This document shows positions 28,525-35,381 of a stretch of DNA of 42,274 nt, piece after piece. The notes under the pieces are model-generated. The model saw nothing but the letters and a program-made list of their open reading frames with translations, was not told the origin of the DNA and ran no database searches. The DNA is from a virus. Numbering within the stretch: position 1 is the stretch's first letter; the number at the start of each line of letters is the position of its first letter. The DNA lies in the IMG/VR virus record IMGVR_UViG_3300003323_000383, positions 3,738 through 46,011 of that record. The stretch is one strand, 5' to 3'. The translations under genes were made by a program, and so were the position numbers.

Positions 28525-29748
28525 ATGGCCCGTAACTTTAACAACTGGTTGACGGCGTTCCTGGATTACTCCAGCTACGCCGAGTCTCCAAAAGAAATGC
28601 GCTTTTGGGCTGGCGTGAGTGCGATTGCCGGTGCGCTCCGCCGGAAGGTTTGGATCGATCAGAGGTATTTCACATGGACCCCGAATTTCTTTATTATACT
28701 CGTTGCTCCGCCTGGAATTGTGTCAAAGTCCACCACAGCCGATCTTGCGATGAATCTGCTGCGCGAGGTGCCTGGGATCAAGTTCGGACCCGATGTGGTA
28801 ACGTGGCCTGCCTTGGTACAAGCGCTTGCGGGATCGTGCGAGTCCTTCGAGTATCAGGAGGAGTGGCATCCAATGTCGCCATTAACTTTGGTAGCAAGCG
28901 AACTTGGCAACCTGATTCAGCCCCAGGACCGCGAGCTAATCAACATGTATATCCACCTCTGGGACGGGAAGAAGACGGTGGAGAAGGTCACGAAGACCTC
29001 CGGGTCGGACGTGGTCGAAGCTCCCTGGGTGAACATGATCGGGTGCACGACTCCCCATTGGATCGCGGACAACATGCCCCCAGCCACCGTCGGTGGTGGG
29101 TTCACCTCGCGGTGTATCTTCGTCTACGCCGAGGCTAAGGAGAAGTTCGTGGCGTACCCCCGCTACCATATTCCGAAGGATTTTGAGGACACCAAGATGA
29201 AGCTGATCCAGGACCTCGAGCATATCAGTACGAACTTGGTAGGGGAATACGTCCTGACTCAGGAAGCTATTCGCTGGGGGGAGGCGTGGTATAGGGAGCT
29301 GTGGACCAACCGCCCGCTAGAGTTGATGAACGAGAAGCTGGATGGCTACGTCGCGCGGAAGCAAACCCACCTGCACAAGCTAGCGATGGTGCTAGCAGCG
29401 TCAGAGTCTGACTCTATGACGATTGATGCAGGTCACCTCCAACACGCCGAGATGATGCTGAAGAGTGTGGAGGTGGACATGGAGCTGGTGTTCTCCCGGA
29501 TCGGGAAGAGCGAGGCAAGCCTACAACTGGATAACCTGCTGGAGTATATGCGGCTTCGCGGCAGCATCCCGATGGAGGAGGCCTCCCGCTACATCCACTC
29601 TCATTTCCCGGACTACAAGGACATGGATGGGGTGCTCAGTGGGCTCATCCGAAGCGGGTACTGCAATATGGAAATGAAGGGGAATGTTATGATGCTAACG
29701 TGGTTGGACGTTACCGGTAAGGTGACCGCCCCCAAACCCGGTAACTGA
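28525..29748 (+). CDS. DUF3987-like P-loop protein, putative helicase/primase-associated
   Basis: The 407-residue product has a variant Walker A APPGIVSKST (61-70) and a start (YAESPKEMRFWAGVSAIAGA) seen in phage DUF3987-type proteins. The core then has LWDGKKTVEKVTKTSGSD, NMIGCTTPHWIAD and GGGFTSRCIFVYAEA, all typical of the family. These proteins are the likely replicative helicases of phages without a DnaB homologue. The C-terminal part (about 330-400) looks like a winged helix (LRLRGSIPMEEASRYIHSH). Start ATG at 28525 follows GAGGTGGGCA. It follows the polymerase directly, fitting one replisome operon. Confidence 0.75.
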   Translation: MARNFNNWLTAFLDYSSYAESPKEMRFWAGVSAIAGALRRKVWIDQRYFTWTPNFFIILVAPPGIVSKSTTADLAMNLLREVPGIKFGPDVVTWPALVQALAGSCESFEYQEEWHPMSPLTLVASELGNLIQPQDRELINMYIHLWDGKKTVEKVTKTSGSDVVEAPWVNMIGCTTPHWIADNMPPATVGGGFTSRCIFVYAEAKEKFVAYPRYHIPKDFEDTKMKLIQDLEHISTNLVGEYVLTQEAIRWGEAWYRELWTNRPLELMNEKLDGYVARKQTHLHKLAMVLAASESDSMTIDAGHLQHAEMMLKSVEVDMELVFSRIGKSEASLQLDNLLEYMRLRGSIPMEEASRYIHSHFPDYKDMDGVLSGLIRSGYCNMEMKGNVMMLTWLDVTGKVTAPKPGN

Positions 29749-29750
29749 CC

Positions 29751-30089
29751 ATGCCACACCCTCCAACCGTCCGCCAGCTGATAGTCGAAGGGATGGGGTA
29801 CTGCTGCCCCCATCTCTTCTTCACCCTATTCCCTGAAACGTGGAAGGCCGCCCTTCGCCTCGGCGTCACCCGCCGGGCCATCAAGTATGAGAAGCAAAGA
29901 GCCCGCACGGGATGCGCGGGCTGTGAGGGGTGCATGGCACCGAGGCTTAAGGCTTTACAGCACGCAGTGCAGCAACGACCGCAGAAAGATCATGATCTGT
30001 CAACGACACGCCCATCGGCACATCCTCCGGAAGCACCGATAAAAGTGATCCGTCGACAAGCCACAGATGTTCGTGAGGAGGATGACTAG
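29751..30089 (+). CDS. HTH-like Cys-rich small protein, end of early operon, 112 aa
   Basis: ATG at 29751 is two bases after the previous stop, with a weak SD, so coupling is likely. Residues about 1-66 are the likely conserved part: VRQLIVEGMGYCCPHLFFTL, RLGVTRRAIKYEKQRA (an HTH-like helix pair), then CAGCEGCM. This resembles a small HTH-type phage protein I recall at such operon ends. The last 45 residues overlap the convergent lipase gene by 143 bases and look like read-through sequence. The frame contains the late-operon terminator hairpin on the opposite strand. Confidence 0.6.
   Translation: MPHPPTVRQLIVEGMGYCCPHLFFTLFPETWKAALRLGVTRRAIKYEKQRARTGCAGCEGCMAPRLKALQHAVQQRPQKDHDLSTTRPSAHPPEAPIKVIRRQATDVREEDD
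29891..29922 (-). terminator. Late-operon terminator
   Basis: On the minus strand AGCCCGC (29922-29916) pairs with GCGGGCT (29906-29900) around a nine-base loop, followed by CTTTGCTTC. It lies 25 bases after the lipase stop at 29947, at the end of the leftward late operon. It sits inside the plus-strand gene 29751-30089, so it acts on only one strand. Confidence 0.6.
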
Positions 30090-30639
30090 CGCCCCATGTG
30101 GTCACGAATGGGTAGTGCCAGAATACGTCGCGCTCGTGCACCACAGATACGGTGTCGGCGCGATCGTATTGCTTCCAGAACTCCGCATTCCCTGCCTTGG
30201 GGGACTCGAAGGCGAAGATGCCGGCGAGCCGGGACGCGGGGCAGAACAGCGGGGAGTAATACGCCCGCCATCCCCCCAACGAGTGCCCCTCCACCCACAC
30301 CGCCGCACTGCTCGGCAGCCCTTTGAACACCCACTGCCATAGCGCCGGCAGTCCGCAATACGCCCCACGCGCCACCTTCGCCCCGCCCCCCACGTCCTTA
30401 TCATCTACATCAAGGTCGTGGAGGAGGTCCTCCACCTGGTCATCCGCGAACCGGGTGCCAGAGATGGAGAGGTAGGCCGCGCCTTCGCGCATGGTAAGGG
30501 CCGCCTGCACGGCCCCCACCTTGTACTGGCCTACCCACTCCATGCCCTGATCCTCCATCGAGGCCCGACACGCGGCCGGGTCCATGATGTAGGCGGCCTC
30601 ACACCGTAAGGCCGACTCGAGGATGAGTTGCAGGTTCAC
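29947..30639 (-). CDS. Class 3 lipase-like hydrolase in lysis cassette
   Basis: The start is GTG at 30639, overlapping the lipoprotein stop (GTGA). The protein shows the lipase nucleophile elbow VEGHSLGGW (S120), Asp at RDVFWHYP (D171) and His at DHDLSAVV (H216), a plausible Ser-Asp-His triad in an alpha/beta-hydrolase of 230 residues. An upstream motif SISGTRFADDQVEDLLHDLD also fits the Lipase_3 family. No signal peptide is seen. Located at the end of the lysis gene cluster, it may attack membrane lipid or envelope esters during release, like LysB in mycobacteriophages, but in a Gram-negative context this is inference. Confidence 0.8.
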   Translation of the reverse strand: MNLQLILESALRCEAAYIMDPAACRASMEDQGMEWVGQYKVGAVQAALTMREGAAYLSISGTRFADDQVEDLLHDLDVDDKDVGGGAKVARGAYCGLPALWQWVFKGLPSSAAVWVEGHSLGGWRAYYSPLFCPASRLAGIFAFESPKAGNAEFWKQYDRADTVSVVHERDVFWHYPFVTTWGASHPPHEHLWLVDGSLLSVLPEDVPMGVSLTDHDLSAVVAALRAVKP

Positions 30640-31049
30640 GGCGTAGCTGCCGCCGGCACAGGGCCGTATGCCGCGAGGGCCGCCGCGAGCGCCACGTTCA
30701 CCAGCATCAACCCGTTGCCGACCTGGGTCTGCTGGGCTGCGGTGATCGGAAGGGTCTTGAGCGCCGCAATGGCCGCCGGGATCGTGGAGTTGACGATCGT
30801 CTGCAGCGAGGTCGGATCGACCGCCGCGTTAGCCGCGCACAACCCATTCACCGCCGCGATCGCTGCATCCACTTTCGGATCGAGGTTATACAGCGCTGCA
30901 GCATCGACTGCGACCGGTTGGAACACAGTGCACGCTTTAGCGACCTTCGCTTGAGCGCTTGCCGCAACTGCCGGGGCGTTGGCGCATGCACCGAGAAAGC
31001 CAGTAGCACACGCGATCACGAGGAGCACCAAAATGCCTGGGAGTTTCAT
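30636..31049 (-). CDS. Lipoprotein of lysis cassette, 137 aa
   Basis: The N-terminus is a lipoprotein signal: MKLPGILVLLVIACATGFLGAC, where LGAC at about residues 19-22 is a lipobox (shown here in part: GFLGAC). The mature part is Ala-rich and helical with two further Cys. It sits between a holin-like gene and the lipase, overlapping both by 4 bases. The size and Ala content are unlike typical Rz1 outer-membrane spanins, so it may be a distinct membrane-anchored lysis factor. Translation is coupled to the lipase gene. Confidence 0.7.
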   Translation of the reverse strand: MKLPGILVLLVIACATGFLGACANAPAVAASAQAKVAKACTVFQPVAVDAAALYNLDPKVDAAIAAVNGLCAANAAVDPTSLQTIVNSTIPAAIAALKTLPITAAQQTQVGNGLMLVNVALAAALAAYGPVPAAATP

Positions 31050-31246
31050 GATTGACCTCCAGTGGGTTTGCTGAAGAAGCGGTTGATCACATAGTGACCG
31101 ATGCTAAGAACCGCTGCCGTGATGAGGCCCGGGAGGACCTCGGGGGCCGGCGCGTGGAAGCCCATAAGCCCCCACTGCACGATCGGCTGGATGGTGGCGG
31201 CGGAGAAGGTTACCCCTGCCGTTACACCGCTTGATACATTTGCCAT
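31046..31246 (-). CDS. Small membrane protein, holin-like, 66 aa
   Basis: ATG at 31246 follows GGAGG with five to six bases; the longer frame upstream is a shadow of the endolysin gene. The protein has two hydrophobic segments: TIQPIVQWGLMGFH (about 18-31) and LPGLITAAVLSIGHYVINRF (about 38-57), ending in a short polar tail. The arrangement resembles small phage holins of two passes. Two holin-like genes flank the endolysin, so one could be a holin and the other an antiholin. Confidence 0.6.
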   Translation of the reverse strand: MANVSSGVTAGVTFSAATIQPIVQWGLMGFHAPAPEVLPGLITAAVLSIGHYVINRFFSKPTGGQS

Positions 31247-31271
31247 ACGTACCTCCGGTTGCGGATCAGAG

Positions 31272-31790
31272 CTAAAGGTAGTCGGAGACCGTCCGCATGA
31301 TCTCCGTCCCGCGATGGACCCATCCCTTACCCTGCGAGGGCCAGGCACTGCATGAAGTCCAGTAATCGAACCGAGCCGCCATGAACCGCATGACGACCAC
31401 CGAGACAGGGCGCGCCCGGACCGCTGCAATGGTCTGAGCCCCGATGTCCCCATCGACCGTCACGGAGACCGCTTGCTGTAGCCACCGCGCCGGATACCCA
31501 CCGTTGAACGCCGCGTCGAAGATCAGATACCCAATGATCGGGGAGAACTGATCGCACTTGTAGGGGTCCCAATACTTCGTCTTCGCGATCCCCATCGCGC
31601 GGTCATAGCTCATCGCGGCGATGTCCTCGTTAGGAAAGGAGGCCGCCGAGATCCCGTACTTCGATCCCCGCAGCTGCCCCGCTCCGACGGCCCCGCCAGT
31701 CCAGTTCCCCGGATCGTTCGGGTCCATCGAGAGTCGGTCTCCCTCCGCCAACGCGACCTTCGCCCATACGTCTGCAAAGCTAGTAATCAT
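31272..31790 (-). CDS. Endolysin, GH108-type muramidase
   Basis: ATG at 31790 has GGAGG with seven bases spacing. The N-terminal domain has ALAEGDRLSMDPNDPGNWTGG (part: EGDRLSMDPNDPGNWTGG), the Glu-Gly...Asp-Pro-x-Asp-Pro-Gly...Thr-x-Gly pattern of glycoside hydrolase family 108 muramidases, with catalytic Glu at 16. A C-terminal peptidoglycan-binding-like half follows (about 90-160). It cleaves the glycan backbone of murein. There is no signal peptide, so release depends on the neighbouring holin. Length 172 is typical. Confidence 0.85.
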   Translation of the reverse strand: MITSFADVWAKVALAEGDRLSMDPNDPGNWTGGAVGAGQLRGSKYGISAASFPNEDIAAMSYDRAMGIAKTKYWDPYKCDQFSPIIGYLIFDAAFNGGYPARWLQQAVSVTVDGDIGAQTIAAVRARPVSVVVMRFMAARFDYWTSCSAWPSQGKGWVHRGTEIMRTVSDYL

Positions 31791-31974
31791 GATGGCGCCT
31801 CCGTTGCCGCCTCTTGTGTTGGATGTCCAACCACGTCTTCCAGATCTGCAACGCCGTGAGGAAGATGGTAAGCCATAGAGCCACCTTCCCCACCGTTACG
31901 TGCTCGGTCAGGAAGCCACAGACTGAAGCCACCCATGAAGCGGCGAGCTTCAGCCACCCTTTCCAATCGCCCAT
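31780..31974 (-). CDS. Holin-like membrane protein, 64 aa
   Basis: ATG at 31974 is immediately after the spike gene TAA. The product has a hydrophobic helical segment (LAASWVASVCGFLTEH, then VALWLTIFLTALQIWKTWL) and a strongly basic tail (HKRRQRRRHH). This layout of two hydrophobic stretches, a C-terminal positive tail and a position just upstream of the endolysin suits a class II-type holin. It overlaps the endolysin start by 11 bases. Confidence 0.65.
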   Translation of the reverse strand: MGDWKGWLKLAASWVASVCGFLTEHVTVGKVALWLTIFLTALQIWKTWLDIQHKRRQRRRHHDY

Positions 31975-33402
31975 TTAGCACCCCGCAATCCCAAGTGAAG
32001 CCATTACGTACGTGGATACTGCTGCGCCCGTTGCGCTGACTCGTACTGAGAAGTTATCGCCGTCGGCAAGGGGGACCGCACCGACGATATTAAGAGAGGT
32101 GCCACCACCGGTGAGTGAGCCGGTCATCGAGGTGGGGGCGCCATTCTTGTACAACGTATAAGTTTGACCGTCACCGCCCGCCGAGGGCGTGGAGATCACA
32201 ATCCGCATCGACACGATCTCGGCGATGCCTTGCTGCAGCTTGCCCGCGATGGGGTTGGCCGAGAGGCCGCCCGGGCCTATGTAGAAGGTTTGGGCCGCCG
32301 CAACCTGGGTGTTCCCCGAGCTGAACGCCACCGTCTGATCCCACTCGTTCTGGAACGAGGTACCATCCACCGAGACGAGGGTGGTGCCGAATGCCGACTT
32401 GTTCGCGGAGAAGGTGTTGTCGGTCGAGCCGTTCTGGAACCGCCAGTTCGACAGAGGAAAGTGGCCCGGACCCTGCCAATCGTAGCTCTGGTTCCCTGTG
32501 AAGATGTTGTGGGTCGACGAGTCGATGATGGCGTTGTGGTAGAGGCCGTTGCCCGCTAGCGAGTTGTTGTTGATCCAGTTGCCTAGGAGCAGGTTCTGCT
32601 GGCAGTTAATCATCCACAAGCCGGCCTGTTGCGACTGCTCGAAGCGGTTGCCGATCATCCGGTTCTCTTGGCACGCCGTGTCCATCACCATGCCTTGGAG
32701 GTTCTCCCACAGGAGGTTGTCCCCGAAGTAGCCGTTGGAGCAGGTGGAGAAGTGGACCGCGATAGCCGGCCGGTTGTCGGGGGTGAACGGCCCCAAGCTC
32801 CCGAACTGGTTGTTCGCGTACATGTAGTCTTGGGAGTAGAGCGCCTGGAACTGCGGCGAGACCCCGTCGATCCCGTTGGAGAAGAACAAGTTCCGCTCCA
32901 TGATGCAGCCGGAGATCTGGCTCCCCACCGTCCCGTTCATCAGGAGGCCTTGGGACATATGGTTGTAGATGATGGAGTCATACAGCCGCAGGCTGGAGTG
33001 GTCATCGATCTGGATACCGCCGGTCGAGGTGACCCCTTGCCCCGGCGTGAAGCCCATGTCGGAGATTTGGAAGTTGTTGCAGCCCTGCAGCGACCAGTTA
33101 AACCCGGTGGACTGCGTGGCGAGGATTTGGGACTTGAAGACCCCCGGGGTGCCCTGCACACAGATGTTGTTCAGGTTCGGCAGGGTCAGCTGCTGGCAGG
33201 GGTAGACCCCCGGCGGGAAGTACACATTCTGCCCCGAGGTCAGCGCGTTGTAGATGGCTTGCGTGTCGTCGTGGAAGCCGTTGCCTTGGGCCCCGAAGCG
33301 CATCGGGGTGGTCCAGCCGCGCCCGTAGACCCACGCGTTAACGTCGTTGAGCCAGTCGGACGAGATGACCGTCTGGCGGTACTTGAAGGTAGTCGATGCC
33401 AT
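31975..33402 (-). CDS. Tail spike, right-handed beta-helix
   Basis: The 475-residue protein starts with an N-terminal anchor (KYRQTVISSDWLNDVNAWVY) and then FGAQGNGFHDDTQAIYNAL (about 37-55), the usual entry to pectate-lyase-fold tail spikes. Next come NVYFPPGVYPCQQLTL and a long region of beta-helix turns with many Asn/Gly (about 90-350). The C-terminal part is a beta-sandwich-like domain. It should bind or cut a surface polysaccharide on the host. ATG at 33402 follows AAGGA with a short spacer. The catalytic residues cannot be identified by eye. Confidence 0.75.
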   Translation of the reverse strand: MASTTFKYRQTVISSDWLNDVNAWVYGRGWTTPMRFGAQGNGFHDDTQAIYNALTSGQNVYFPPGVYPCQQLTLPNLNNICVQGTPGVFKSQILATQSTGFNWSLQGCNNFQISDMGFTPGQGVTSTGGIQIDDHSSLRLYDSIIYNHMSQGLLMNGTVGSQISGCIMERNLFFSNGIDGVSPQFQALYSQDYMYANNQFGSLGPFTPDNRPAIAVHFSTCSNGYFGDNLLWENLQGMVMDTACQENRMIGNRFEQSQQAGLWMINCQQNLLLGNWINNNSLAGNGLYHNAIIDSSTHNIFTGNQSYDWQGPGHFPLSNWRFQNGSTDNTFSANKSAFGTTLVSVDGTSFQNEWDQTVAFSSGNTQVAAAQTFYIGPGGLSANPIAGKLQQGIAEIVSMRIVISTPSAGGDGQTYTLYKNGAPTSMTGSLTGGGTSLNIVGAVPLADGDNFSVRVSATGAAVSTYVMASLGIAGC

Positions 33403-33411
33403 GATCTGTCC

Positions 33412-34995
33412 TTACGGGAGGCGGATTGCGGTGATAACGCCCTGCACTTGGCACGTACTCACATTGAACGAGACGAAGCCGTACAGGTACACAGTCGTGG
33501 TGGAGGCCAGGTTCAACACGCGAGCCGGCGCTTCGATTGTGGGTGTGGCGTTAGCCGTGGTGGTTACACCATTGAAGATAGCCAGCAACGGATTACCCGG
33601 TGAGGTGGCACTTACGGTGGTGATCGCCGCTTGCCAGCCATTCAGTGTAGTCGTAGCTGCAGCTGCATACAGGATGTTTCCGAAGACATACCAGTTGCCC
33701 GGTCCGAGTGAAATGCTTGTGACGTTGGTGGAGGTGAGGTTGGAGATCGAGGTCAGTGTTGAGGTCGAGGTGACTACGTTGCCCCAGTTCCCCGATGCGG
33801 GGTTAGTGCCGCTGGTCGACCCTACCACCGTCGGCGTGGTGATGGTGGGGGAGGTAGCCAACACCGGTCCGCCCGTGCCAGTGGCCGCGCTAGCCAGCCC
33901 GGTCGCCACCCCTGTACCCAGCCCCGATACGCCCGTGGAGATCGGGAGCCCCGTGCCGTTGGTCAGCGTGACCGAGGTCGGGGTGCCGAGTACCGGGGTT
34001 GTGAGGGTAGGCGACGTCCCGAACACCAACGCGCCCGAACCCGTCTCGTCGCTGATGACGCCAGCGAGTTGGGCGGAGGTCGTCGCAGCGAACTGCGCGA
34101 GGGTGCCAGTGGTCAGCGCAGTGCTTGACCCGCACACGAAGCCAACGTTCGACTGGTAGTTCAGTCGGTTGTTGGTGCCATTGCAGTTCGGCATGGCGAA
34201 TGCCGTGGGCGTGGCACTGCTTGCCGTAGCGTTCAGGGGGAGGGTGTTGGAGGCAATCGGCGCGAGTGCTGTCAACGGGATAAGCCCCGTCATGGTGACC
34301 GTACCCGTAGCCGTGAGGTTGGTGAACGACCCCGTCGAGGGGCTTGTGTTCCCCACCGGCGTGAAGTTCAATCCGCCCGTCGATGCAATGACCCCCGCGT
34401 CGCTCACCGAGAAGATACTCGCGTTGTTCGCATCGTTAGCGATCAGGAAGCCCCCGTTCACCACCCGCAGGTATTTGGTAGGCGTCGTCACCCCATTCCC
34501 GGTCATGTGGATACTCACACCGTTGGAGCCGGTGTTCACCACTTGCAGAGTGTTGTTGCCATTCGCCGGCTCGGTGATGGTCTGCGCCTGCGTGAAGCTG
34601 TTGGCCTGATCCGTCTTCGCAACGGTGGTGGTGCACTGGAAGCCGGTGCCCGACGCATACTGCAAGGCGGATGACACACTACTGCAGGATGGGAGGGGCA
34701 CTGCTGCCGGGCTTGCCACCCCTCCCGTCACATTCGCCACCGCTGTGTTGGCCGCCTGCGGCGCGAGCGACGACACTGGCAGCGAACCACTCGCCGGAGT
34801 GAATGTCCCCCGTACCGTGAGGTTGTTAACCGACAGGTCGCCCGACATGTAGGACCCTGAGAGGTTCACCGCCTGCGCGAAGGCCTGATTCAGCTGGCTC
34901 GCACTAAGCGTCTGGCCCGGCACGAACCCCGGATAGATCTGGGCCCCTGCGACAAGGGGCAAGGCTGCTACGATCGTCGCGAGAAGTTTCTTCAT
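33412..34995 (-). CDS. Tail-fibre-like protein with predicted signal peptide
   Basis: The central and C-terminal parts contain recurring phage-fibre phrases: ISDETGSGALVFGTSPTLTT (about 310-329), VLGTPTSVTLTNGTGLP, and many Thr/Ser/Gly/Asn repeats, so it is tail fibre-like. The N-terminus (MKKLLATIVAALPLVAGAQ) is a good Sec signal with an A-G-A cleavage site, unusual for a fibre assembled in the cytoplasm. The ATGA overlap at 34992-34995 supports this start; the SD is weak. An internal ATG at codon 49 is an alternative. Confidence 0.65.
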   Translation of the reverse strand: MKKLLATIVAALPLVAGAQIYPGFVPGQTLSASQLNQAFAQAVNLSGSYMSGDLSVNNLTVRGTFTPASGSLPVSSLAPQAANTAVANVTGGVASPAAVPLPSCSSVSSALQYASGTGFQCTTTVAKTDQANSFTQAQTITEPANGNNTLQVVNTGSNGVSIHMTGNGVTTPTKYLRVVNGGFLIANDANNASIFSVSDAGVIASTGGLNFTPVGNTSPSTGSFTNLTATGTVTMTGLIPLTALAPIASNTLPLNATASSATPTAFAMPNCNGTNNRLNYQSNVGFVCGSSTALTTGTLAQFAATTSAQLAGVISDETGSGALVFGTSPTLTTPVLGTPTSVTLTNGTGLPISTGVSGLGTGVATGLASAATGTGGPVLATSPTITTPTVVGSTSGTNPASGNWGNVVTSTSTLTSISNLTSTNVTSISLGPGNWYVFGNILYAAAATTTLNGWQAAITTVSATSPGNPLLAIFNGVTTTANATPTIEAPARVLNLASTTTVYLYGFVSFNVSTCQVQGVITAIRLP

Positions 34996-35381
34996 ACCAG
35001 TTTCGATTGGTCCAAGATGAAGGTGTAGTCCAGTTCGTCAATGTCGGGGGCGAATCCTAGGTCATCCCAACCCGGCGCCGCGAGATCACAGATGGCACAG
35101 TCCGCCACCCCTACGTCCGCAATCCCATTCCGCCCGAGCCACGAGCACATGGGCGGGAAGAAGTCCTCCTGCGGCTGCTGCCATGGAGGATCGATAACGT
35201 CGGGTACCGACCGGACGAAGTCCTGGGGCTGCCGCTGCTCCCAATGCTCCGGACACACCCAATACCCCTGCCAGTGCTTGATGAGGGTGGAGGCCTTCCG
35301 CTTCCGCCCGCACTGCCAGCACGCCGCATTCCAGTCGCCGAGCTCTAGATAATCCGCCCGGCCGCGAAGAGGCCTAGCCAT
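34992..35381 (-). CDS. Zinc-ribbon protein in tail operon, 129 aa
   Basis: ATG at 35381 overlaps the ATP-grasp stop and has GGAG seven bases upstream; a longer frame to 35405 lacks support. Residues about 20-50 have CWQCGRK and YWVCPEHWE, a Cys-Cys-Cys-His zinc site of a type seen in phage tail-region proteins. A second set of Cys and an aliphatic motif lie near the end (GIADVGVADCAIC), followed by an acidic tail. It is coupled to the ATP-grasp and fibre genes, so it may be their substrate or partner. Confidence 0.65.
   Translation of the reverse strand: MARPLRGRADYLELGDWNAACWQCGRKRKASTLIKHWQGYWVCPEHWEQRQPQDFVRSVPDVIDPPWQQPQEDFFPPMCSWLGRNGIADVGVADCAICDLAAPGWDDLGFAPDIDELDYTFILDQSKLV

Noticed and set aside
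10204-30089. tRNA genes or CRISPR arrays in early-region gaps.
   Set aside because: No cloverleaf-capable segment with a CCA-type end and no regularly spaced repeats were seen; gaps are short and filled by single hairpins.
32629-33603. Plus-strand open frame of 324 codons opposite the tail spike and fibre.
   Set aside because: Val/Arg/Gly/His-rich antisense shadow; the beta-helix frame on the other strand is far more convincing.
31975-34995. Diversity-generating retroelement at the tail spike/fibre, as in BPP-1.
   Set aside because: No reverse transcriptase gene and no template/variable repeat pair were seen in the window.
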